From contig JAVHZZ010000005.1 of NCBI GenBank assembly GCA_036250195.1, positions 179,225,448 to 179,289,447 of the forward strand: a stretch of 64,000 bases of DNA. Reading direction: 5' to 3'. The first letter of the stretch is position 1; each line of letters begins with the position of its first letter. The position numbers and the translations under genes were made by a program. The DNA comes from Mixophyes australis (taxonomy: Eukaryota > Chordata > Amphibia > Anura > Limnodynastidae). A model generated the notes under the pieces. The model was not told the DNA's origin, did no database searches, and worked only from the letters and a program-made list of their open reading frames with translations. Shown here piece by piece: positions 43,202 through 54,451 of this stretch.

Positions 43202-43233
<32 letters not shown>

Positions 43234-43340
43234 GGGCCCCGGTGCACTGCTTTGCCCGGGGGCCCGTAATGTTGTTAAGATGGCCCTGTACAGAAGGCAT
43301 CTTAGAGACCAATATAAAATATGCGGTGTATGCTGGAATA
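42285..43340. repeat. Degenerate tandem repeat split by a hAT
   Basis: Strings of the form CTAGTGACC..TA.ACAATACAGA.AGCATT recur about every 30-40 bp in 42285-42593 and resume at 43289-43340 after the hAT copy. They form one interrupted array. Confidence 0.65.
42594..43288 (+). mobile_element. hAT MITE, CAGGGCC family, copy 2
   Basis: 695 bp, CAGGGCCATATTTTCCATTGGG...AAGATGGCCCTG, duplication TACAGAAG (42586-42593 and 43289-43296). The ends align with copy 1. The middle carries TCTA and (TA)n arrays (43204-43233) and unrelated text. Confidence 0.95.
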
Positions 43341-43852
43341 TTAAGACAACACCACACATCTGGTGCCACTGTGTCTAAGCATCCCAGGGAAGTAAGACCA
43401 AGAGGTGCAGATGGGAGGAGAACTGAAATGATTTAGTGTGAACAGCAGACAAGCTGAGACAAGACTCCACTGACACTCCCAGCCCCAGTTCTGTTATGGG
43501 TGGGGGCAGCATTTCTCATGCCCAGTATTCCCCCCAACATATTATTACACTACTTCTATAACAGTTGGAAAACAAAAACAAGCAACAATTAGTTCAGTGG
43601 TAAGATTATACATAAATGCATAGTCACATAAACATATTCTTGTGGCAAAGAACATATAGTCTATGTATACAAATAAGTGTAAACAAAAATTCAAAAAAAC
43701 ATCAGGCAAAATGCTTGCCAAGTAATACAATTAAATAAAAGAATGATTTAAAATAAAATGCAAACACAATGTGTAATTATATTTTATTTTACATATGCAT
43801 GAGACCCACATAAGGTTTATAGTTAGCTATTCAATATACATCACTGTCTCAC
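43341..43852. other. Intron sequence, nothing recognised
   Basis: No element ends or coding signal. Confidence 0.5.
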
Positions 43853-43943
43853 CTTTAACACATTATCTATGCACTTCTTCATTGCACAGTCAGATTCTAT
43901 CATTTGTCCGAATCGTACACTGCTGGCTCTCAGGTGTCCGGCA
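43853..43943 (-). CDS. ECI2: ECI2-like gene, first recognised coding exon
   Basis: A 91-bp exon between acceptor TTCTCTTTCAG and donor GTGAGA. In the frame that joins 31488 in phase 0 it reads GHLRASSVRFGQMIESDCAM and KKCIDNVLK. The first ATG in frame opens MIESDCAMKK. This peptide is not recognised and is not the acyl-CoA-binding domain expected here in ECI2. The exon call rests on splice signals and phase continuity, so it is less secure than the downstream exons. Confidence 0.55.
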
Positions 43944-44468
43944 CTGAAAGAGAATACAGATTTACCATACTGTGTGTACAGAAGACCAGATTGAACATTG
44001 AACATAGGTCAAAGTTTGCAAGAATTGTAAATGTAATGTTTAACTTCAATATATAAAATATTCTCTCTCTAATAAACAAGTGCTGATAATATATCTATAA
44101 AATACTCTAAATAATATCTGTAAATGGATATTACTTATGCCATCGCTTTTGTATTAATTATTATTAGTAATAGTAACAAAGTATGTATCATACCAAACAA
44201 AATGAGTGTCAGAGTTGTCTGTGGCATACTAAAAGCAGCTGCAGTTTGTGCAATTTAAAATGTAATCTGCTAAATCTGTCAGGTTTTCCTTGTTGAAGCA
44301 CAATCACTTCTAATTTTACATTAAATTTCTAAGTGCCCTATTGCTCAGGATATTTTATATTGCTATCATTAAGAGCTGTGCAACGAGCATTTTTTTTAAA
44401 TGTGAATTACAACATGTAAACAAAAGGTTTTTTATTTGGAAATTCCTACCACTGATCATCCCGAAATA
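43944..44468. other. Intron sequence, nothing recognised
   Basis: AT-rich. No supported feature. Confidence 0.55.
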
Positions 44469-44476
44469 CTCTAAAG

Positions 44477-44624
44477 CAGGCCTGTCCAACCTGCGGCCCT
44501 CCAGGTGTTGTGAAACTACACGCCCCAGCATGCTTTGCCAATAGACAACCTGTTGATAGCTGGAAGGGCATGCTGGGACTTGTAGTTTCACAACATCTGG
44601 AGGGCCGCAGGTTGGACAGGCCTG
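44477..44624. mobile_element. Palindromic hAT MITE, duplication CTCTAAAG
   Basis: 148 bp, CAGGCCTGTCCAACCTGCGG...CCGCAGGTTGGACAGGCCTG, with the exact duplication (44469-44476 and 44625-44632). The terminal inverted repeats cover about 50 bp each, including CTCCAG.TGTTGTGAAACTAC. Confidence 0.96.
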
Positions 44625-44859
44625 CTCTAAAGTCTAATTAAATAACAAAAAAAACCATTTTTTTCCTTAATTTACTAGAAAATGAAAATATGATGCAAAA
44701 AAAAACAAACAAACACATTTGTTTTCAGAGGTCAAATAATTCATTGTTCACATGCGTACAATTACATGGTTTCAGTTAATTATTTTGATTATTTTCAAAA
44801 TATATACACCAGTCTGTGAGACTCACAACTTTTATCATGAAGATCAAAGAACATTTAAC

Positions 44860-45610
44860 GTAAGCCTGAGAAAAGATTATTGAAAATGCACCAATCGGGA
44901 AGGATAGATGATTTCAAAGATTTTTAATATCCCCCGAAGCACTGTCAAGTCTATAATAAAGAAACTGAGAAACTATAGCACAACTTTGATGTTTTTGCAA
45001 GCAGGTTATTCTATAAAGCTAAAGTACATGAACGGTATTTGTTATGAATTCCACCAAGAGGCAACTCTTCCAGAGTTACAGTTCTTCATGGAAGAGATGG
45101 GAGAACCTGTCCATGGGACAACAATAGCTTGGACACTTCAAAACTCTGTGCTTTATGAGAGGGTGGCAAAAGAAAAGTGGCATTAAATCTCATTTAGAGT
45201 TTGAAACTTTGTGGAAGCGCCTCATACCAAGTGGAAGAAGATTATAGGGTTTGATGAGACCACACTTAAGACTGGACATAATCCCACGAAAACTATCTAC
45301 CGAGAATAATGGTAGTGGAGACATAATGACATGGGAATGAGTCTCTGCGTCACGGACTGGAAAACTTGCCAAAGTAGGTGGAAAAAATTAATGGCGTAAG
45401 TTGTAAGATATAGACACATCTTGGAAGAAACCCTATTGCAGTCTGCTAGAAACCTAGGACTTATTTTTTTCAGCAGGACAAAAAATAAATACACATTTGA
45501 GTGGCTTACATACAAATATAATGGATCCATCCATATTGCTGGAAAAATATTACAAAGAAGAATGGCCGTAAATTTCAATATCTATATAAGTATAGCTGGT
45601 ACAAACCTTA
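44860..45610 (+). pseudogene. Tc1/mariner transposase relic
   Basis: Shifted plus frames read MISKIFNIPRSTVKSIIKKL (paired-type DNA-binding helix), LPELQFFMEEMGEPVHGTTI then WTLQNSVLYERVA, later WWRHNDMG and LEETLLQSARNLGLIFF. These match Tc1-family transposase in order. The catalytic segments are broken by stops and deletions. Such transposases cut and paste at TA. Confidence 0.85.
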
Positions 45611-47480
45611 CATGAACTCCTACCTGTAATTTCAGCTAATCGTGCTTCTAGCAAGTATTAAAACCATAAATTAGAAGCGTCTTTGCGGGGACGGAGGCTT
45701 GAAGGAGTGACTCATGTCAAAAACGGGGAAGAGCAATCAGGCTATCAAGCCCTGCCACTGGGCGTTTACTGAGGCAAACAGGGCTTGTTGATACAATTTG
45801 CATAATGGCTCTATTCTCCTAAAAGCAGGTAAGCACTCCCGGGAGAATTGCCTGTTCTCTCTGGACTTCGGGAAGTCTCCTGGACATTCTGGGAGACGTA
45901 ATCATTTACTTTCTTTTTATTTGTAATTAATTAAGAAAAAGCTTTTAAAATTTCTTACCTATAATTAATTACATATTATTTATGCAGATCAGTGGTAGGG
46001 ATTTCCAAATATATCCATTCTGATTTTATATTGTAAGAAAATATATAAATGTGAAAAATACTTTGGATAGTCACGATATACTGTATATAACATTTATGTC
46101 TTCACTGCTTTTTCAAATACAAATCACTCTTCCAATAAGAGGGGATATTTATAAATCTATCACTGCTACATTCCCAAAACACACTATGCATGAAGTTGAT
46201 CTTAAAATTTAAATATCCATCATTGCTATTACACAAAGTTTAAGAACAAATAGCAATATTTTCATTAAGGATTCCATTAGTCCGAAACATATCCAGTGAC
46301 ACACAACACAGAAGCACTGCACGCGGATGTATTTTAAAATGTGCTATACATGAATAGTCAAGTCATAAGGCAAAGACCAACTTATAGCATATAAAATAAA
46401 ATTAAAATGATTTGAATAATTTTTGTTCCAGGTGAGAAAATAATAACATAAATTCAATTACAAATATATCCTATATAGGCACCCCCCAGAGAAGTAATAT
46501 GCTAAAGCCAAAAAACTGATCTAAAAAACAATAATGACATCAACCATCTGCAATGAAAAAGTCCACTTGGTCATTAGAGAGTGCTAAACAAAGTTAGCAG
46601 TTAAAACACCAACCCAATTCAACTGTTGTTATTCCTAACTCAGTGTTGAATCATTTGTATATCAACATTTGTTACAAAAATTTAATCTGAGTTAAATATT
46701 AATAATGAAACATTTAATAACGTAGGCCAGTGCAGATTAAGAAAACGGTGCATTGAAGGTTTTGTTTTCCTGTATGTACGCATTTTATACTACAGTATAT
46801 TTGGCATTGTTTCCCATGGATGTATCCCTCATGTTTATGATTTGTTATATTCTTAAAGTAATATTTTTGCAATTAAATTACATTTAGGTTATTTATAATT
46901 ACTTTGTTATCTAATTTTGGGGGATTTTTGTGGTGCTGACATTGTTTAATAGAGCAGCAGATTAACATCATCAAAACTATGGTACAATAACAAATTCTAG
47001 TTAGTAAAATAATTAAATTAATAATAACCACACTGGTTTATGAATTTATTCTGTTAGAGCAAATCCAGGTTTCTAATACATTAAAACATTTAATGGACCA
47101 TTTTCGAAAATCAGAAATGCTTTCATTAAATTAAATATTTATGTTACCAAAAGTATTATAACAGATAAAATATATTGTTTTGTTTTTTATCTACAGCACT
47201 GTCATTAAAATGCTACAAAGAGAAGTAAAAATGTTTGTAAGAACAATCAGGAAAAGCACCCACTTATATAGACAGCACAAATAGTAACTGCGGTTTTAAA
47301 AAGTATGCCATTCCCTTTTTGCACAAACCTTATTCAAAATTTTTATTTATCGAAGTACATACAGAATCTTATTGTGGATTTTATTAATATAATGGTGAAA
47401 ATAACAAATATATATAAATCACTAAATCTTAGTGTAAAAGAGAAACAAGCCGCATGTGACCAATTAAATGTTGATTTATT
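45611..47480. other. Intron; possible old CATACTTGCC-type repeat, otherwise empty
   Basis: 45640-45905 has GGGCTTG.TGATACAATTTGC and CTCCCGGGAGAAT strings that recall the element at 40677, but no ends. 45906-47480 is AT-rich with nothing recognisable. Confidence 0.4.
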
Positions 47481-47488
47481 CATTACAG

Positions 47489-48424
47489 CGGCGATTCCCA
47501 AACTGTGCGCTGCGGCTCACTGGGGTGCTGCGGCGCTGTCACAGGGGTGCCGCGATCGCCCTAGAAAAAAAAAGAAAAAAGAAGAAAAAAAACCCCCAAA
47601 AAACAACTTACCCATCATCCAGTGCCGGATCCTCCTCCTCACTGACTGCCGGGCGTGACGTCATCATGTCCGGCAGCCTCAGTGAGGAGCAGCAGCAGAG
47701 AAGACGTCAGGGAAGAAGGTAAGTAAAGGAAGTGAAGGGGGCACTGAGAGACACGCTGAAGGGGACAGAGAGACACTGAAGGGGGACACAGAGAGACACT
47801 GAAGAGGGACACAGAGAGACACTGAAGAGGGACACAGAGAGACACTGAAGAGGGACACAGAGAGACACTGAAGAGGGACACAGAGAGACACTGAAGAGGG
47901 ACACAGAGAGAGGCTGGAGGGGGACACAGAGAGGCTGGAGGGGGACACAGAGAGGCTGGAGGGGGACACAGAGAGGCTGAAGGGGGGGGACAGACAGAGA
48001 CACTGAAGGAGGAGGGAAGAGAGAGACACTAAAGGAGGGGGCCAGAGTGTGAGATGGCGAAGAGGGGGACACAGGGTGTGAGATGGCGAAGAGGGGGACA
48101 CAGGGTGTGAGATGGCGAAGAGGGGGACACAGGGTGTGAGATGGCGAAGAGGGGGACACAGGGTGTGAGATGGCGAAGAGGGGGACACAGGGTGTGAGAT
48201 GGCGAAGAGGGGGACACAGGGTGTGAGATGGCGAAGGGGATACAGAGTGATATGATAAAGGGGCACAATGTGATGGTGAAGGGGTTTAAATACATCTTAC
48301 GTCATTTTGACCCAACTAATTAAAAAAACGGAACTACCCGGTAATTATTTTTGCTTAGGGGTGCCTTGGAAAAATGATGGTGACCCTAAGAGTGCCTCGA
48401 GCTGAGAAAGTTTGGGAACCACTG
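47489..48424. mobile_element. hAT-type element with two minisatellites, duplication CATTACAG
   Basis: 936 bp; right end ...GTTTGGGAACCACTG, left end CGGCGATTCCCAAACTGTG (three changes against the inverted right end), duplication CATTACAG (47481-47488 and 48425-48432). No transposase. Confidence 0.9.
47755..48235 (+). repeat. Two minisatellites within the hAT
   Basis: 47755-47995: unit ACACTGAAGAGGGACACAGAGAG and a shorter AGGCTGGAGGGGGACACAG variant. 48045-48235: unit GTGTGAGATGGCGAAGAGGG plus GGACACAGG, about 29 bp, seven copies. The long Ser/Pro/Val antisense frames across them are artefacts. Confidence 0.95.
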
Positions 48425-48432
48425 CATTACAG

Positions 48433-49164
48433 TATTAAAAATGTTAATACTGTTATTATTAAATGCTAATTAAATGTTACTAAGTATTACAGCTATTACT
48501 CTAGCTTACTGAGAAGGCAGGTATATCCATAAATAATAATCTTCCTTTAAATATGAGAAGTTTAAAAAAAAATCCAGAATTGATGTGTTCTGAATTTCCC
48601 TATATAGCTGTATTGAAAAGTCTGTATATTGATACATTTTAGACCCGGACATACCGAAAGAGTGAGCATGAATGGAAAGTCTATGGATGTGACGTATAAT
48701 TAGATTTAAATAATATACCTCAAGAAAAATGCTTTGGTTTGTCTGGATTATTCACTGTTATTATTAGAAAAAGTATAATGTGCAGTGTAGCACTATACAT
48801 TAACAAAGTAAATTCAATATATATATAGACCGATAATTAATTATTACTGTTCAAAAATAAATACTGTTCTAACTACTTTATAAGTTTTATTTGTGCAGTA
48901 TCTGGTTGCAGCATTTGTGGAGCACTTAATATGAAGTAAAGTTCAAGTTTTGTGATGTTAAAGCACCATATGCCCACATGTGCACATGATCAACACAATT
49001 GGTGAGAACAATTAATTAGAAGCAAACTCTTTACACACTACCGTATAGAGCTCAGAATGAAACAGCTAGCTAATTCCAAATTATACACAAATGTATTGTA
49101 TAACACATTGTATGGTTAAACATCAGCAGGTTTAACATAATTTGTCCTAATAAAGGATTCTTAC
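48433..49164. other. Intron sequence, nothing recognised
   Basis: No supported feature. Confidence 0.5.
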
Positions 49165-49219
49165 CAAGTAAAGGCTTTCCAGTGTGCAGCATTAGTGCTC
49201 TCTTCCTAGACTTTTGTAG
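49165..49219 (-). other. Possible 5' noncoding exon of the ECI2-like gene
   Basis: A good donor CTTG|GTAAG (border 49165) follows text that could be an exon. A candidate acceptor GGTCTCAG lies above 49219, or transcription may start near 49250. In phase with the exon at 43943 the segment has an in-frame TAG and no ATG after it, so it would be untranslated. Evidence is limited to splice-like strings. Confidence 0.3.
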
Positions 49220-51319
49220 CTGAGACCATAAAAAATGCAGGCAGAGGAGTTTACAAATTTTAAAGGGGCAGTGTAACCTTCATTTAAAGTGGCAATGCAC
49301 ACATCTAGATCTTTTTGCACATATTAACCTGAGTTAAATGGTATTCTCTGTTTAACAATTCCAGCCCATCTGAGCCATTTGCAGGCAGAATTTTAGAGAT
49401 AACATATGAATAAGGTACAGTTTTTTTTAACTTTACCCAGTGCATAATTGCATATAAGTATACTATGTAATATACTTAATTAGATTTGAATTTACACTGC
49501 TACAGGCAGGGGTGGATTGGGAACTTAAAGTGGCCCTGGAAAAAAATATTGAAGTGGCCTCATGTGGGCGGGACCAAAATAACTGTAGGTGGGGCCAACA
49601 CAAAAGTAGGCAGGATTTAGAACTACTGGAATCTGGTTGTAGTAACATTTAGGAAAACCTAGATGTGATGACTTTACACACAGTAGGTCATTTCTAAAGC
49701 AATGCTGGACAAGTGCTGCCAATCCTGTGTCATAAAATTACATGAATCCTTTTACATTATCTGCGACTGGTTTATGCCTCTGTGCTCCAACTTGTTTAGT
49801 TGCTTACTAACACATCCTTCCAAAATGCCCTTCATAGAAACATACCTGACGTTGTTTAATAAGTTTAACTATTACGAAAGATGTTCACACAATCATATTT
49901 AATCAGTCTGCCAGACCAGCATATGAGCAGCTCACGCACTGTTGTTTCCCTGACGTCATGAGATGCAAACTACCAGTTAAATCTCTCTCTCTATGTAATA
50001 TATAAATATGTGTACTGTGTTTCAAAACTGCATTAATAATAAGCCTTATAATAAATGGCTGTCCAGGTGCGATCATCACAAAGGTGAACCAACATCTGCA
50101 AGAAAACACTTAATTTGCAACAAATGTGTATGAGCCCTAAATGTGCCCAGTGATTGGGGGGGGGGGTTGAATTAACAGTGTAGGGAGGGTTGACAGACAA
50201 TGGCATAAGTAAAGGGGAAATCTATTACAAGTGTTTGCTGGTGATATTCTAAGTGCAAAGGAGGCAGGATTAATTATATTGTCAGTGCAATGGGGGCTGG
50301 CCAAATTTTCAACAAAGTGATCTGAGAATGGGACCAGTGCAAGGTAGAAGGAGGCAATGGAATCAATGCAAGAACCACTAAAGTATCACCAGAGCTGGAA
50401 TAAGGCTCTGGGGGGGGTCCAGGGCACTTAAGACAGGGGGGTTATTATTTTAGATAAATTTTAGACAAATACACAGGCAAAACTGTGTGCACTACTGTTA
50501 GATACACGCAACTCTGCCTTCACGAGCAGTACAGTGTGAAGCGGGACATATCTCCCAACTGTCCTTGCTGTCTGACCAAATCCTGACTAAGCGAGACAGT
50601 CACCCAAATTCGGGACTGCCCCATCAGATTCACGACAGTTGGCAGTCTGTCCTGCTCTCTCCTACCTGTTCTTGTCACTTACACGACCTGTGGCTGCTGG
50701 TTTCTTTAAATCAGTTGCTGCTTGTCTGGATACTGGAATGCTGGAGGCCCTATTTGGAAAAAATAATGGGTACATGAAAATTAGAAAATGCCAACCAGCC
50801 CCAGCATTAAATCAATAGCATTCACATTAAATAATTAGGCCTCCCTCTAGCCCAAACATTAAAATAATAGTACTCACATTTGATAAATAGATCTATTTCC
50901 CTCCAACCAGCCCTGACAATAAATGAATAGTATACACATTTAATAAGTAGATCTACTTCCCTCCAATCAACCCCAGCAAAAAATGAATAGCATTTACGTT
51001 TAATATTACCATTTCCCACAACCATCTCCAGCATTAATAGCATATTCACATTTAGTAAATAACTCTCCTACCCAAACTCAGTCCCCACTATTTCATGAGA
51101 TAGCGCACAAATAAATTAAATTGCCCCACCATCACCCCACAAATAAAATAGCACACATTAAATAATTAGCCCCCACCTAAATGCCACCATTAAATTAATA
51201 GCCTACCTTCCACCGCTGTTAATTAATGCTATTATGACAGCCCCCCTCCCTTCCCTCATATCACACATTATAGCAACATAACCCCCTTTCCTTCACAAAT
51301 TATAGTAGCCCCTCCCTGT

Positions 51320-52275
51320 CCTTCACTCCCCCTATAGTTTAGTATAGGCAGCCCTCCCTTAGTATAGTCTAGGCAGCCCCCTCCTTAGTATAGTCTAGGT
51401 AGCCCGCCCTTAGTATAGTACAGGCAGCCCCCCCTTAGTATAGTCTAGGTAGCCCTCTTTAGTATAGTATAGGCAGCCCGCCCTTAGTATAGTACAGGCA
51501 GCCCCCCCTTAGTATAGTACAGGCAGCCCCCCTTAGTATAGTATAGGTAGCCCCCCTTAATATAGCATAGGCAGCCCCCCTTAATATAGTACAGGCAGCC
51601 CCCCTTAGTATAGTACAGGCAGCCCCCCCTTAGTATAGTATAGGTATCCCCCTTAGTATAGTATAGGCAGCCCCCCCTTAGGATAGTCTAGGTAGCCCCC
51701 CCATAGTATAGTATAGGCAGCCCCCCCTTAATATAGTCTAGGCAGCCCCCCCTTAGTATAGTATAGTCTAGGTAGCCCCCCTTAGTATAGTATAGGCAGC
51801 CCCCCCCCCTTAGTATAGTATAGGTAGCCCTCCTTAGTATAGTACAGGCAGCCCCCCCTTAGTATAGTATAGGTATCCCCCTTAGTATAGTATAGGCAGC
51901 CCCCCCCTTAGTATAGTCTAGGTAGCCCCCCCATAGTATAGTATAGGTAGCTACCCCTTAGTATAGTATAGGCAGCCCCCCTCTTAGTATAGTCTAGGTA
52001 GCCCCCCCATAGTATAGTATAGGTAGCTACCCCTTAGTATAGTATAGGCAGCCCCCCTCTTAGTATAGTCTAGGTAGCCCCCCCATAGTATAGTATAGGT
52101 AGCTCCCACTTAGTATAGGTGGCCCCCCCTTAGTATAGGCAGCCCCCTTAGTATAGTACAGGCAGCCCCCCCCTTAGTATAGTATAGGTAGCCCCCCATA
52201 GTATAGGCAGACCCCTTAGTATAGTATAGGCAGACCCTTTAGTATAGCTAGCCCCCCTTAGTATAGGCAGCCCCC
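51320..52275. repeat. Minisatellite, about 25-bp unit (TTAGTATAGTATAGGCAGCCCCCC)
   Basis: Some 35-40 units with variation in the C-run length and between GGCAG, GGTAG and TCTAGG. There are larger repeats of repeats (for example 51930-51995 and 51997-52060, with GTAGCTACCCC). It lies inside the hAT and ends shortly before the chromovirus insertion. Confidence 0.95.
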
Positions 52276-52440
52276 TTCACCTTCAGTTACTCAGGACAGC
52301 GACTTTTCTCACATCAGGCAGACAGGACGTGAAGTCAGACTTCCTGTCTGCCGAACAGCAGCCTGGGAGCCCATACAGCAACAGGCAGCCTAGGGATTGG
52401 CTGCTTGTTGCTGCCCACTGAACACCAATGGTTGATATTG

Positions 52441-54451
52441 TGTCACGGGCACTAGGAGTCTTTACCCAGGGATCACCAGGTGGTAGGCTTACCAGAGCAA
52501 TGTAGATGGTAATAGGGTACTCTGGTAGCAGGGTGATCACGGAACAGGAAATGGTAGATGATGAGATGCTCAGGAAAGTCTATGACTAGCAGCACTGGTA
52601 ATATGGAGGTAATAATACACGAGGAACTGTATGGACAAGGGCACGTGAAGGTAGTCAGTGGTCTGCGATAGCAAGTTGTACCACTGCTATAGTGAGGAGG
52701 AATGTCCAACAGAAACGAGGAGGTGATGAGAGTCAGCGGTCTGCGGATAGCAAGTTGTACCGCTGTCTGAGTGAAGGAATGGAATCCTAGTGGAGGTATC
52801 CGGGTAGTCAGTGGTCTGCGATAGCAAGTTGTACCACTGCTATCTGAGAGGATACTGGAACAGGTGATACGGGAAACAGGGATCAGTGGTCTGCCATCAG
52901 CAAGTTGTACCACTGAATATATATGTGAGGAGGTGCACGGGGAGAGACTGCAACACAGGATATACACGGGCACCTTAAACACGATCCACAGTAATATGCA
53001 CAATATATATATAAATGACTGAACAGGTCTGCAAATATAGAAAGTCTCTTGAAGTAATCCAGCACAAGATAACACAGTCAATGATGGCAATAGACTCAGC
53101 GGATAGCAGACTCCAGAGGAGAACCAACACAGTCCAGCAAGATATGCAATACACCAGCACAGTCAATGAGAAGTATGCATACCGTGGTTCAGAAGCAGGC
53201 AGTCAGATAGGAGTGCAGCGATACCTGAGCGGCAGGAGGCCGGCAGGATGAGAAGTCCCTGGATGGATGAGGCAGGGGTCTAGTAGGTGCAGCGCACACG
53301 TAAGTAGACCAACAGGGACACGAATCCACAGGAATCAGTAGAACGTGGAACTGGACTCATGGAGGACCCAGGAGCATGGAGATGATCTAGCAGAGGGCTA
53401 GCTGATGACATACGAATCCAATGCTGACAGGAGGGTAGAGACCAGCGGGACACAGGAAGGCGTGGAGAGCGGGTCAGCAGTAGATGGACGATAGCGCTGA
53501 CAGCAGCAGCAGGACTCTGCGGACACACGGAGGTAACCAGTAGCAACCAACAGGTGTCAATAGCGATGGAACACGGGAGAGCAGAGTAGACCAGGAGCTG
53601 TTGATCACGGAGAGTAGCGGATGGCAATAATAGCAGCAGTCTCGAGGAAACACGGGAGAGATGAGATGAGACTGCAGTGCACAGGAGCAGCGGATAGGAA
53701 TCAGCTAACAGTCACGATGATGAACACAGACGAGTTGCAAGCTGGAGCCTGTAGTGCACGGAGGCAGCGGATAGGAATCAGCTAACAGTCACGATGATGA
53801 ACACAGGCGAGTTGCAAGCTGGAGACTGTAGTGCACGGAGGCAGCGGATAGGGATCAGCTAACAGTCACGATGATGAACACAGACGAGTTGCAAGCTGGA
53901 GACTGTAGTGCACGGAGGCAGCGGATAGGAATCAGCTCACAGACTTGATGATGAACAGGTGAGTGGATGTGGAGAGAAGGCTGTAGTGCACGGAGGCAGC
54001 GGATAGGAATCAGCAAACAGTCACAATGATATATGATAGCGTTGAAGTGGTATAGAAGACTGTAGTGCACGGAGGCAGCGGATAGGAATCAGCTAACAGT
54101 CACGATGATACAGTTGATGGTAGAAGTGGTATGGGAACCACAGTAGTAGAAGTGGTTTGGAAACCACAGAGGTAGAAGTGGTTTGGAAACCACAGGAATC
54201 AGCAGCGCTGAATACACGAGGAAACACAGGAACACCTTCAGAGACTCATGGGGAATGAGACTCCAAGATCAGGCAACGTGGTGTTGACCACAGGTGCTTA
54301 ATATAGGGAGTGTTGCCTGATCTGCCAATTGAGTTAAAGGGACATACACTGAAGTATAGGAAAGGGCTGCGCATGCGCAGACCCTCAGGATGGAGGACGA
54401 CCACGGTTCCTAAATGTCCGGGAAGAAGCACTCACAGTCCGGTGAGTGACA
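52441..54451 (-). repeat. Chromovirus 2, 3' LTR (element sense)
   Basis: 2,011 bp. In window orientation it starts TGTCACGGGCACTAGGAGTC and ends AGTCCGGTGAGTGACA. 52650-52920 repeats AGTCAGTGGTCTGCGATAGC plus AAGTTGTACCACTG about four times. 53665-54115 repeats TGTAGTGCACGGAGGCAGCG plus GATAGGAATCAGCTAACAGTC about six times. It supplies the pol stop. Confidence 0.97.

Larger units (their letters stand above)
15545..49219 (-). other. ECI2: Host gene span: ECI2-like, 5' part, continues beyond the window start
   Basis: Four exons with GT-AG borders (43853-43943, 31315-31488, 27247-27316, 15545-15641), and possibly a leader exon at 49165-49219, read in compatible phases into one crotonase-fold protein. 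It matches the start of the enoyl-CoA delta-isomerase domain. ECI2 moves cis/trans-3 double bonds to trans-2 so that unsaturated fatty acids can enter beta-oxidation, in mitochondria and peroxisomes. The exons for the middle and end of the domain were not found between 1 and 15544, so they should lie left of the window. The N-terminal acyl-CoA-binding domain of typical ECI2 was not found. This may be a paralogue or an alternative transcript, so the symbol is approximate. Confidence 0.8.

Noticed and set aside
47639..48295. Antisense frames of 80-195 residues rich in Ser, Pro, Val and Cys
   Set aside because: They are produced by the minisatellites inside the hAT; the unit lengths explain the repeat text.
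49165..49219. Coding start at the ATG reading MLHTGKPLL
   Set aside because: That frame meets a stop soon after joining the next exon; the in-phase frame has no ATG here.
52473..53090. 205-residue minus-strand frame, repeated at 58740-59357
   Set aside because: It lies in the tandem-repeat part of both chromovirus 2 LTRs. It has no recognisable domain, and its presence twice only reflects the LTR duplication.
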